Assembly (NCBI GenBank): GCA_963082875.1
Contig: OY720101.1
Span: forward strand, 13,167,671 to 13,231,670
Reading direction: 5' to 3'
Length of the DNA: 64,000 nt
DNA from: Corella eumyota
Taxonomy: Eukaryota; Chordata; Ascidiacea; Phlebobranchia; Corellidae
The stretch's first letter is position 1, and every line of letters begins with the position of its first letter. Below the pieces are notes generated by a model, which saw nothing but the letters and a program-made list of their open reading frames with translations, ran no database searches and had not been told where the DNA came from. A program made the position numbers and the translations under genes. Positions 1-11,836 of this stretch are shown one piece after another.

Positions 1-633
1 TAAATTTTTAAATGCCATATAAAATAATTTTACTTTTAACACCTGAACAGATATATATATAAATTTCATTTTAAAATTTTAAGAGGGTTGTAAAGAGTTT
101 AGGATAAAATGACCTGAAGTAACCGTTTATAATAACTAAAATGACCTATAGTGCCCTGTTAAAATTTTGGCAAAAGATGCGTTAAAAATTCAACCAAGAA
201 ATTTAAAAAAATTAACTTTTATTCAAAGTTTAAAAAGTTTCTTGTGTCTTTGTTCAATTTTAATTAAAAAATTAAAGAACAAGGTAAATGTGGTAAAATA
301 ATACATCCATTGTAATACGATAGTGTATTGAGCCCATATATAATATTTTTTTGTATTTTTTGTTTTACAAAACAGGAAATGTAATGTAATAGCCAAAAAC
401 GAATACGCTTTTGTATAGGGTTTTGTAATATATTACATTGTATAGCTATATGCTATATAGGGCTTATTAAAAACAATATTTATACAACATTTTGTAAAGT
501 TTTGCGCCAAAAAAAAAACGTATATTTTAACTTAATTTAAATGTAAATGTAGTTTTTTTTATCAATGTTGAAGCAAAAAAATGGTATGTTTAGTATGTCA
601 AGTAAAAAAAATAATTTAGAGTTTTGTTTTTAC
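1..633. other. AT-rich stretch left of the BCAT exons
   Basis: I see no exon here on either strand. It follows the donor of the last visible aminotransferase exon, so it is probably an intron of that gene. The remaining exons should lie left of the window. Confidence 0.5.
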
Positions 634-2265
634 CGGTAAACAAGCTCTCATTGCACTTTTTTCCATTCTTTTCATGTTTTCCATGGGTCGAAACATCGCG
701 ATTCGATTGTCCATTGTTCGGTAGGCTTTCATGCCTTCAAACAACTAAAAAAAAAAAAAATTAAATTTTTTTTCTAAATCTTACAAAGTAAACACTTTAA
801 ACGAACATTTCAAAAAAGTTTCTACCCAGTTTTGTCATTTTTTTAACATTAAAAAATACATTTTTCTCGAAAAATTTGACACAAAATAATAAACACTTTT
901 AACACAAAAAAAGTGCCTACCTCGGTTGCGTAATGAAAGACCGAGGTCGATGGGTGAAGACTGAGATTTTCGATGGGTTTAATAACTGGGGCCCCCCACC
1001 CCTTTTTGCTGTCCCACTTTATCGCCAGCATGTGGTCGGTGAATTGTTTTCCGAATAAACATTTGTCCGGGTTCTCCGGTTTCTCGTTTGGGCGCCGGGT
1101 GAACCGGTAGGTCAAGTCCGAAGCCTGAAAATAAAAAAATAATTAAATTGCGCCACAAATTGGGAAAACTAAATTTTAAAATCGATTTTTGACATCACGT
1201 GGTCACCACTTTAACATGAATTCGCAGACATGACAAGCTTTTCAAAAGCTCTCCAATTTTTTTAAACAATTTTCAATTTCCGGTTTACAGACTGTAACTC
1301 TCTTCTATACAACACATACCTTTGTAGGCACAATTAAACACCCATCGTCGCTAAAGGGTTATTGATTTCGTTTTTTTATTGATGTCATTATGACATGTAA
1401 TTTATAGCGTGATGTGACATATATATCTATTTTTTATAATATTACTCACTTTAAAGGTGCTGTTTGAGGCAAATCTTTGAATCTAAAAACAAATTTAAAA
1501 TACACAAGTTAAATTTAACTAATTACACATTTTTAAACATATTTTAAAATAATTTTTTTTAGATTATTTTTGCACAAATGCAATATAGAAAACATTACAA
1601 GTAGAGGCTAAAAATATTTCAAAGTCATGGTAATTGTCTGGATAATGTAAGGTTAAATGTCAGTTTTAAACACGACTATCTGTAATTAGAAACCGGTACG
1701 TTATTACATAGGCAGTTGTATTTGATTTGCTGTTTTTGCATTGGCCCAAACCTGTTATTTTTTGGCATTAAACAATTTTTTTTAATATGTTTTGTATATA
1801 TGTTATTATATTATTTTTGCTATGTATAAGTAATAGTGTGTTGAATAATTCAAGTCATTTTCTACGCAATTTCCGCTATGCTTATTTTATGTGGTGCGTA
1901 GTAATTAAGTAGCTTTACAAAACACGCTTAAATAACACTGGCTGTCAAAATTGACTTAACCTAATATTAAAACTAGGTCATTTTAAATGTATAGATGATT
2001 TTATGTGGGAAATTATGTTTTAAAATATAATGCTTCAGTAACTTGATATTTCTGGTCGGTATTTTTCCATTGACTTTACAGTAAAAACCACGTGGAGCCG
2101 ATTTAGAAAACTTTTAGAATGATTTTCTCTCTTTATTTAGACTACTGGGAATTTTGTAAATCGACCGGTTTAACAAATTTTTTAATAAAGTGTTTTACTT
2201 ACTACTATAATGGGCGAAATTCTTGATAATTGATCTAAAACTCGTAACCTTCCACAAGTTGCCAT
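634..2265 (-). CDS. BCAT: Branched-chain amino acid aminotransferase, mitochondrial type (5' part, runs off left edge)
   Basis: Transfers the amino group of leucine, isoleucine or valine to 2-oxoglutarate using PLP. Four exons are visible: 2265-2203, 1482-1450, 1124-921 and 744-634. All have GT..AG borders and stay in frame. The first two give a start rich in Arg, Ser and hydrophobic residues ([15 protein letters not shown]...), which suggests a mitochondrial transit peptide as in BCAT2. Exon 3 has the family's early block ([24 protein letters not shown], then [14 protein letters not shown]). Exon 4 continues with LFEGMKAYR and [10 protein letters not shown]. The catalytic lysine region lies beyond the window. 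The next gene upstream on this strand is the SLC44A gene, about 1.3 kb away. Identity is firm from the motifs; the cytosolic versus mitochondrial choice is inferred from the N-terminus. Confidence 0.9.
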
Positions 2266-3608
2266 AATTTTCTTTGTTAATTAATCTAAATTTACAAAAC
2301 CTAAATTCCTAAACATAAATACAATATAAATTAATCATTTCTAATAATCAATTTGGCAACACTTTGATTGTCAAGACAACAATCAACTTTTTTTAGAATT
2401 TTTAACGAATTTCAATAAAAACTAAACTAAATTTAACTTTAGGCTAGGCCTAATATTGCCTTCTATATAAGCACCGGCTTGTGCTCTTTATTATATCCTG
2501 TATTATTGAAAACTATTTCAATGAAACCACGCAGTGTATGCGTTTGAATTAATCAAAACTTGAAAACCTAAAGCGGTAATGCAATCAGTCAGTTACAGCT
2601 GTTGCTAAAATAACTCTGCCCCGTTAATTTAACAATAAAACAAAAACAACTGGGCAAAAATAACACATCTGCTGCGAATTTACGTAGCTTACATACTCAA
2701 GTATTGATTTTCATAACGCGAATTTAAAAATATTAGCTTAATTAAAAGTCTAAATGCCTATTAGCTTCACGCACCTAAAATTTGGACTTATTTTGGCTTA
2801 TAGGTTATTACAAATTTAACCTAAATAAAATTTTTCTTGCCCCCGGCTGATATAGCGAATGACGAAATATTTCGACTTTTTAAAAGCCTGGTTTAAATAT
2901 AATGAATTGAAACTGCGCGCCGGCATTTAAAGGCGCCCCTCTGCCATTTTTTTACTTAAAATTCAAGTTTAAACTTGTTAAATTTTACTAAATTTCTATA
3001 GTAACATAATAAATGCCTTTGTACTTCATAAAATACTAAACTATTTTAATAATATTGTAAAAATTGTTCTATTTAACTATCGTAAAAAAGAGCGCCTTTA
3101 AAAAAATCTTTTTTCTTTTCTCTCACTTTTATACACTACAAGTAAAGAAGGCGTATACAGTAGGAGCCGATATAATTGGTCAGAAATTTTTCTACGTATT
3201 ATGACGTTTTTCGTGTGGCATGTTGTTTTGTCCAATAATAACCTTTAAAAACCACTGTTTAATAAATCGATATTTTTATTTTAGAAAAACCCAATTAAAA
3301 TTAGAAATCTTTGTTCTTATATTTTTTATGTATGTTATATTTAAAAAAATGTTTTTATTTCTTTATTTTTTTTTAATTATTAAAAAAAAATTTGTTTTAA
3401 TTTTTAAATTAAAATAAAAATACTTCAGAATAAAATATTAGAAAAATTAAAACAATTTAAAAATTTAATTTAAAAAATAATTTTAAACTGTTTCTTTTTG
3501 AGTTTTGTAAAACTAATAATATATTACAAAATTTAATAAACATTTTTAAAAGTTAATAAATTATGCAGTAATTGACCAATTATTTTACAATTTCTGTATT
3601 ATTTTATT
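2266..3608. other. Intergenic, AT-rich (SLC44A 3' end to BCAT start)
   Basis: No exon seen. It should hold the promoter of the minus-strand aminotransferase at its left end and the 3' end of the minus-strand choline transporter gene at its right end. An AATAAA on the minus strand lies just past that gene's stop, near 3602-3607. Confidence 0.5.
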
Positions 3609-6600
3609 TTAGACCTCATGAAAACCATGCGACAAATTTTTTCTACGAATACTGCCCGCTAGGTGGGGACGCTGAGTCTCGATCGAAGAAGAAGGTATGT
3701 TAGGATGGAGTAGAAACTCAATAGGAACTGTATTGCAAGTACTAGACTGTGGTTTAACTTCCCTAGCAAGTGCTACCCTTGCTCTGTATTTAAACTTGTG
3801 TATAGTAGGCTTGTTGTTAGGCCCGCTTGACCCAGAAGGTGTGTTTCTTTCACCGCTTTTTGTTGACATGTACTTCTGTAACCTCATGGTGCTGAAGTAC
3901 GGTCTGTCAGCACCGTTATTGCGCTGTTGGTCGTCGCAAAAACACAAGAATATTGTGTCAATAGCCATGCCGTACACACCTAAAAAGCATGACGCCACGA
4001 TAAATGATGCAACGCATGCTACAACGACAGGTACAATGTAGTCTGTGGCGCTAGCCACGCCAAGATAAAGCGTAAACCAAAGCATTCCAACAAGCCCTGT
4101 CAAGGCTGCAGCTGCGATTTTAGCTAGGAACAGACAGAACGCACTTACGCAGTTAAGGGCAAGCATGTGGTGAGCGTTTTGTAGTAGTAATGTGAAGGCG
4201 TTTTTGGCACCACCGCAAAATCCGTCGCCGTACATTGCAATACAGATATAGGCATTGCGGTTTATGTAGCGCACTATCTTTTCCAGGAAAGCCAGATAGC
4301 ATTGGATGCATATTAACAGGTACTTGATGTACTTGTTCTCTTTCCCCTTGAACCAGGATTGAATATAGGTTACAACTATCCTTATGAATTGGATTATAGT
4401 GACAATCAGAGACCCCAAAGCTACAGATCCCAAGTTGTAGAGAATCAGGTCTTTTGTAGGTTTCAAAGTTGGGCAAAGCTTCAAGTTACATTTCTTTTTA
4501 GTTTCTCCTTTTTCAAAAAACCAGCCGCTAATAGCACCAGCCAAAATAACCTGTAAAATAAATGTAAGTTTTACCAACACCATTAATAGATTTTATTTAT
4601 GTTACCGATACTTACTTGTTGGCAGGCTGACGCGAATTCAATCATCCAAATACAACCAAAAGTATGAGCAGCGATAAGCCACCAAAATGGTAAGTTATCA
4701 TAATCTTGGTACACTACCATCCCTCCTACAACAGTTACGTTTTTTGTCGTTGCAATCAGCAGGCCAACATAGGAAAAATAGCAAATAACGACAGTAAAAG
4801 CTACCAGAGTAAAAAAAGGCTGGACTAACATAACAGGCATGCTAAATACAGCAAGACTTGCTTCGTCGAATAAGCTTATAACAAGGCAAAGGCTTTTTCG
4901 AAGCCAAACAAGAAGTATAAGGATGATCAACTGAAAAAAAGAACATTTATATCTTATTTTTACCAAATATAGAGTAAAATAAAAGTTAGTATTTTGATTT
5001 TTTCTTACTGTTATAACTAGTGAAACAATTGCGATTGGCAGCAAATAGTTAGAATCTCGGAGACTGTCCATTGAAAGCGGTTGCAAGAGGTTCGAAATGT
5101 TAATGTTTAAATTTGAACCGATCGATGAGTTTCCACCACTTACTGCGCCAGAGATCGTATTAATGGCGCCACCAACCGCCGGAACGGCTGAATCAATGGC
5201 ACCCATTACTACCGTTTTGTTAATATGGCCTTGTGCAACTAGGTAGTTGTACCAGAAAAACGATGTAACTGCAACACTACCAAAGCCCGCCACTATAATA
5301 ATAACGACCACTAAAACCCTTGTAAATAGTTGCAAAAGAAGGATAATCACCAACACTATAACGCAGGAAAACAAAATCAAATAGATTATATCTTTCCAGT
5401 ATTTCATAATACTATCCACAACATTTTGGGTGAAGTCATAAATTCCCCCTGGGCTCATGGGTAAGCCGCCGATGCTGTCTGGCACTTGGGTATCCCCTAT
5501 GTCAAGTGGGGAGTTGCCCAAAGGGTTGTCCGACACTTCGTCAGTCATGTCGGCAAAATCTTGGTTAGCAATTTCTGGAGCTGCTATTTGGACTGCAATA
5601 TCAGCTAATGCAGTGCCCATCTAAATACAAGTAATATAAATATTTAAAAAAAACATTAACTTGGTCTACTATGTGCATAGTTACCTGCACTAACTGGCTT
5701 GGAATGCAGCGGTTTAAAACAGCCATGTGGGGTAAAATAACTCCATACGCCATCGTACACACTTGATCCGAAACCACATCCGCCTCTAAGTTGTATCCGT
5801 TATCCGTAAGCAACTGTCCGCAATATGTTAACTCCGCCGGGCATTCTGATACGCATATAGTAGGTGCCAGAACACCGCCTGTTAAGAGTTTTGTCGGATC
5901 CATTGCGTTGCGGACATCAGATAACGCCATTCTAAACTCGAACGTGTTGTTTGACATATCCTTGCCTGAGTGTTCTACTCCTTCTAGTTCACGATTAACT
6001 TTTCGGCCGCATACATTACCCCACGAATCTTCTCCGTGGATATATCTAGCTGGATCGCCTAGCTGCCAAGTCGTATAAGCCAAAAAGCCCATTCCTAGGT
6101 AAGTAAAACAAGTTAGCGTATTAAATTTATCACTAATTTGTTTTAAAAAAAATGATAATTACTAGTAGTAGGCTAAGGATAAATGCGTAATTATTTATTA
6201 AAAAAGAGTGATTTAAAATTAGCCTAAATAAAATTTTGCAACATAGTTAAACTTAAACGTTGTATAACATTACGCCTGAGTAATCCATTTAAAATTATAT
6301 CTAAAATCCAGCAGCAAGCCACTTAAGACATTACTACTAGTAGAACGGCACTAAACTAGCAAAACATAGTTACTTAGTTGCATTGTAAATTAATTTTAAA
6401 GGGTTGACGGACATAGCTTAGAACATATAAAGCGTTTTTAGGTAAAATGTTAATTAAGTGCTAGATAAGCTGTAGCTTACCTCCTAACATCCCAATAAAA
6501 ACCAAAAGAAACAAAACATCACGAGGTCTTCTTGTTTTTCTGGGAGTTGTTAACTCAAATTTAATAGATTCATTATATTTTTCGTCCGGGTCTTCTCCTC

Positions 6601-6619
6601 TGCTACCACAACAGCCCAT
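3609..6619 (-). CDS. SLC44A: Choline transporter-like protein (SLC44A family)
   Basis: Multi-pass plasma-membrane or organelle transporter family for choline and related amines. Five exons: 6619-6481, 6094-5685, 5620-5009, 4930-4616 and 4550-3609, giving about 805 aa. The protein starts MGCCGSRGED, a short cytoplasmic N-terminus, then TM1 runs across the exon 1/2 join. The large extracellular loop in exon 2 is Cys-rich, as in the family. Family blocks follow: LFDEASLAVFSMP in exon 4; DGFCGGAKNAFTLLLQN and AIDTIFLCFCDDQQRNNGAD then RPYF in exon 5. The start is chosen because MGCC is followed by the usual KFELTTPRKTRRPRDV context before TM1. The C-terminus extends about 90 residues past RPYF with Ser/Pro/Arg-rich sequence, longer than in the human proteins I remember. 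The exact paralogue (SLC44A1 to A5) is not resolved. It is divergent from the CUB gene at 7637. Confidence 0.92.
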
Positions 6620-7636
6620 TTTTAGCCTAATTTTCAGATAAAAATAGGATTAGGCTGTTGTTAAAAAACTGTCGAAAATAAATTGTTTTGATTTTCAGAT
6701 ATGCATAGTTGTTATGGTGACATAATAGGATAATTATTTGTAGCTGTTTTGTAATTAATCGGCCATTGTCGTATATTTAAAAATATTTGTATAAAAACAA
6801 TAAATTTTTTTTTATAAAGTATTATTAAAAAATTTTCAAAGTAAAATTAATCATTGTTTTATTAGTAGAATTAGCAATATTGGTCAAATATATTGTATCT
6901 TTTTTAATATATTGTAACACGACTAAATTAATTAGGCGCTCGACGATTTAAAACGTCAGACAAAATAATGATTTTTCGTAAAGATATCAATTTATGTCTT
7001 CAGGCGATTACAAATTTAGTAAAGAGACGAACTGAAATGTCACACACGTATAATAGCTAGAACAAATTCATCATATGTAATTAAGTATAAAAAAAGTTTA
7101 AGTTTAAATGACAAAGTTATTTTCTTTGTGAAAAACTATGAAAAGTTAGTGTTCTAGATGGTTAGTGTTTTAGATGGTATAATAAAATCAAATAAACTGT
7201 AAGATTTATTATATAATATTTAAAACTTATTTAGGTATACTTATTTTATTATTTTTTTGATGTTTTTTTTAGAAAAACTAATAAAACTAATTGGTATAGA
7301 CAGATTTTAAGAAGTAAATCATAAAAGGGCAATAAACTTTTATAAAAATTATTATTTTAGTTATGTAGTTTATTGTTTGACATTCTGTTTTTAGATTTTA
7401 GTGAAGTCGTACGTTTTAATCTACTTTGCTATGGCAGTTAGTTGCTTGTTTATTTCAATAAGCTATATATTAGAATTTTAAACATTATTTTTAGTACTGC
7501 TATAGAATTAACTGAGTTATTTTAAAGTATTTCTATTATTTTTTAGTTTTAAACGAAACTAAATTTAATAGTGCAGTTAGAATATAAGAACAAATGGGAA
7601 ATTAAATTTTTTTGGATAATTTAAAGGAGTTAAAAA
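6620..7636. promoter_or_regulatory. Shared upstream region of two divergent genes
   Basis: About 1 kb of AT-rich sequence separates the ATG of the minus-strand choline transporter gene from the ATG of the plus-strand CUB gene. Both promoters must lie here unless there are unseen 5' exons. I could not pick out a convincing TATA box or transcription factor cluster. Confidence 0.4.
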
Positions 7637-10386
7637 ATGTCATCTGCAGTTTTTCGGGTTATTATATTATTTCTATGGCTAGACAACGTCGCAAATGCCG
7701 CAAGTAAGTTAAAAAATTTGTAAAAATAAAATTGTAATTATAAATCGTTAGCAAATTAATAAAATTTGGTCACTTAATATTTAATATTACATTTTTGTTA
7801 ATATACCAATAATTTTTTTTTAAATTATGTTTCCAATTTTTTTTACAAATGGTTTATTATTAAGGTTGTACACATGATGGTTTGGAGGCAAGTCTAAGAT
7901 GGCAAGAAATTAAAAGTCCAGGGTTTCCAAATAGGTTTCCGTCGCAAACACAATGCTCGTGGAGGTGAGAAATATCTAATTATTTGGAAACACAGGGTTA
8001 TAAATTTATCTTTCATGTTCGAAACACATTTATAATTATCAAATGATTTTTTTATATTCTGTCTTATTGTCAGGTTGACTGTGATATATTGCCTGTTTAT
8101 TAACCTAATGTCCAGTTTTTTTTTCCGTTAACTATACTTAGAGTTGACTTAAACAGTTTGGGGAATTGTTCATTATAATTGTACGGTAATTACCTTCTTG
8201 ATTGGTTTTTGGCTCAGTAAAGTTTTGTATTATTTATATGATCTTACTCAGGGACAACCTGAAGGGGATTAAACGTAGGCCTTCTTGTAGTAAAGCAAAG
8301 CGTTAACGACTAAATCACGCCGTCAGTTTACCTTAACTAATGCTACATCTAACATTACAGGCTAAAATTTAAATTTAGTATAACAAGTGGCTTATTTTTA
8401 TCTTAAAAATAAAATCTAAAAACTAACATTTTTATTCAGAATCGAAGCGCCTCAAAATTTTCGAGTCAAAATCCAGTTTTCGAGCTTCGCTCTAGTGCCA
8501 CCTACCGCCGACAACAAATGTATCTGGCAAGGTCTTGATATCATGAACGGAGATAAGGACCCGGAAGACCCGGCCAATTTTTTTACTGTGTGCGGTCGGG
8601 ATAACCCGGGTACCCTGATATCGACCGGTGGGTTTTATAAACAAAATTAAATATGTAAGATAGTTTCTAGGGCAATAATAGAGGAGTAGTTATAGTTTTT
8701 ATAATCTTAAAATGTTTTTATTGGGTAATTCTTAATATGGAAAAGCTGGCATTTAAGCATAATCGTAAAATGAACTTTAGTTGCCCTGATTAGGTCTTGA
8801 TTTGTCTTTTATATTTTAGAATATTGATAACCAAGTATATTGCTTAATTTGTGCAACTAAAATGTAAACTTAGGATCTTTATACATGGCAGAATTTAAGA
8901 CGTTGTATCTTAAATTTTTGCATGTTACCTGTAAAATTGACTTAATCATATGTTCATATTGTAAATTTACATTTTTAAAATTACAATCTTAATTGTTTTA
9001 GGCCAGGTCTTACGAGTTAACTTGCATTCTAACGCTAGATCGGATTTAAGTGATTATATCGGATTCCTAGCCAGTTACTCAATGACTCAGGAAGATCCTG
9101 TTATGCGAGGTACAAGAGGTCTTAAGTTTGATTCCATTCTAAACCAAATTTAAGTTTGTTTTTTTTTTAAACCCAAAACTAAATTTTATTTTTTTAGCAA
9201 CCGCGTCAGACAACGCGCCTTCGTCCCCAACCAATCAGCGTCCACTTAGCTACGACTCCGACCCAAACCATCAGAGCATTGGCTCAGTGCTGAATCAACT
9301 GAACCGAAACAACCCGGTGAAATATGGCAACACTGTCGCGGACGGGATGACCCAAAGTGAACGGGCCGAGGCTATAAATAGGCGTCGTAACTTGGGACTA
9401 CCAGTTAATGATAATCCACGATATGATGAGAATGGTAATCCTTTAAAGAAACAACAAGTAAAAAGGAGGAATCCTAAAGCCAATTCAACTGCTGTAACTA
9501 TTAACAGTAAGTCTTATTATACTATCTCTGAATGATGATCGTAATTAACAAATACAATGTGTGTAATAGTAAAATACAGTTCGGGTAACTGGGTGTGTAA
9601 CTTAGGCTATGTGCTATAACTGCAAACAACAATATTATTTTTTGTATACAACAACAACTTTTTTTTTTTCTAGGTGTACAACATGAGGATGCTCATATTC
9701 CTTACAAGAAAAAGGAAAAGGGGAGCTCCCTTTCTCCACAAATAAAAACTGTGTTGATAGTAATAGCCTTGATTGCCGCGTTTTTTATCCTTATTCTCCT
9801 AAGCAACAAGCTTGGTTTTTTTAAATATTTAAATAAGATGAAAGAGAGAAAAAACGAGAAAAAAATGAAAAGAAATGAAGATATTGCAACAGTAACTGGT
9901 AAAAGTGCAACATTTATGGTCGAAGACGAAAAGAAAAACGAGAAAACCCGCAGAAAAAAAAGAAGAAGACCAGAGTCTCGAAAACGAGATAACGATGACG
10001 TCACAAAAACAAACAAAGAAAAAGGTAGTGCAAGAGATTCTACCGAAAGACGAAAACGTCGCCGTAAGAGACCTGGGAAAGAAGGGGACGTGATGTCACG
10101 TGGTAGAAATGCCACGCCACCGAACAAACATGTGACAGGTGCCACAAATCGGTCACGATCTAGTAAAGAAAAAGACTCAGATCCTTCGAAGCGTCGTCGA
10201 CGCCGAAAAAGAAGAAGGGAAGAAAACTCGTCCTCACCACGTGACAAAAATGACGTCACTCACAGCAGACGTCATCGGACTCGCGAGGAACGAAGTCGCA
10301 GATCGCGGCAAGTGACGTCACCAAACACGTCATCGTCCAACGAAGATCCCCCCAGATACGAACGAATAAACAAGCGGCAGCGATGA
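7637..10386 (+). CDS. Single-pass CUB-domain membrane protein with Lys/Arg-rich tail
   Basis: Not a family member I can name. Six exons: 7637-7703, 7865-7964, 8440-8627, 9002-9109, 9198-9506 and 9674-10386; 494 aa. Residues 1-22 (MSSAVFRVIILFLWLDNVANAA) are a signal peptide. About residues 24-155 form one CUB domain: SPGFPNRFPSQTQCSW opens it, and four cysteines (CTH, CSW, CIW, VCGRDNPG) fit the two usual disulphides. A roughly 100-residue polar linker follows (exon 5), then one membrane helix near residues 282-303 (TVLIVIALIAAFFILILL). The last 190 or so residues are extremely rich in Lys, Arg, Ser and Glu, with runs such as KRRRRRKRRR that resemble nuclear localisation signals. CUB domains usually bind proteins or glycans outside the cell, so a receptor or adhesion role is inferred. 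Four TGACGTCA palindromes sit in the last exon, one spanning the stop codon. Confidence 0.85.
8150..8330 (-). mobile_element. Degenerate tRNA-derived SINE fragment
   Basis: It lies in intron 2 of the CUB gene. Reverse-strand B-box-like GGGATTAAACG and an A-box-like end (TAAATCACGCCG) recall the SINE copies further right, but divergence is high. Confidence 0.45.
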
Positions 10387-11836
10387 CGTCATAAACATAC
10401 TAAATAATGTCATAGCAACAACTTGAACGACGTTATCAAGTATTTAAACGACTTATTTAAACAGATAAGTACCTAAATTAAAAGGTTTTAGATTTAGTTA
10501 CTTTTTTTAAAAATCATCGCATTTGGAAAAGTTTTTTAAAGCTCATTACTTTTAGACAGTTTAATTCCATACTTGTAAAAAGGCATATTCTATTAACTTA
10601 CGTCTTGTGACAAATGTCATTTTGGGAATACACTTCGGCCAAACGAGTTGTTTTTTAAACAAGTAATCTATAAGCAAGTCAATTCTTATGGTCATGACCA
10701 AGCAAATTTAGGACAAACAGTTCAAGAGATCTAAGTTTTGAAAATGAATCAATTAGACTCGTAAATTTAATAACGCCACCGCCAAAATATCTTAGTATTA
10801 GAAAATATTTACATTTACTTACTTTTTGGTTTTGTAATGTTGACATTGGGCTTTAATATTTAGTTCAATCATTTTAATGCATGTTTGGAAAAACTCTCAA
10901 GAAATTAAATTTTAAAGTAAATACGTTTTTAAATGTGTTAGTTAATTAAATAAATTTCATAACCTTACTTAAGTTTGTCTTGGTCTTAAGTTTTTAATTG
11001 AATTTCTTAATTAATTTAGTATTTATTTTTCTTATACTCTAATTAAAACGCTTCGCAAACAACTATATCAAAACATATTTATAATGTTTACTTACTAACA
11101 ATAGTAAACTGCCAAAAATTAAAATTACTTAAAGTACCCATTTAAATACGTAAGAAAAATTTGCCCTTAACATTTATATAAATCATTAGCCATACTATTC
11201 TTGTTCTTGTTAAAAAAATTAAGTTTTAATGAAAAAAGTTTGTATCAAACTTATTGAAAGCAATAATTTGTTTGTTATTATATTTTTTAGTTCATGATAT
11301 ATATTTAACAAGTATTCACTAAGAACATATTTTATTCAAGTTTTGTTAATATTAAAGCATGTAAAAATTATAAAACAATTTCAAAGCTAATGTTGATCAA
11401 CCCTTTTTTACATCATAATCTGTATTTTATCTAATTTATTAAAACTATAAAGGAGTTTACAGTAAATTTAGTTTATATGCAAATACATAAAGGAAAAAAT
11501 AATTAACCCAATATTTGCTTGGAATTTTTGGTTTCTGATTTCACTTTTGATTTTATAATTATTTTTCTTGTATGCTAATAGGCAACCTTTGCAAACAAAT
11601 ATATTACAAAAACTTTTATAATATTTGCTTACTAATTAACTAAAACAAAAGTTAAAAGATTAAAAGATAAACAGCATTGTTGGCTGTGCTAATAAAATAA
11701 TTTTAATTAAGGCTGTTACGTTAATATATAAAGTTTATACGCATTTTTTTCTAATTAACAATCATGATATAATAAAGGCAACTCTGTGTACTAGTTATTA
11801 CTTTGATAAAACATTGGTTACAAATAGAACAAAAAC
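10387..11836. other. Intergenic, AT-rich
   Basis: No exon, RNA gene or repeat recognised. It should hold the 3' end of the CUB gene and the promoter of the 942-aa gene. A short acceptor-like CAAATAG lies about ten bases before that gene's ATG. Confidence 0.4.

Noticed and set aside
3220-3417. 65-codon plus-strand frame, Phe/Leu/Lys-rich
   Set aside because: AT-rich chance frame near the 3' end of a minus-strand gene; no start context or domain.
9702-10259. Minus-strand 185-codon frame
   Set aside because: Antisense shadow of the Arg/Lys-rich last exon of the CUB gene; it has no domain.
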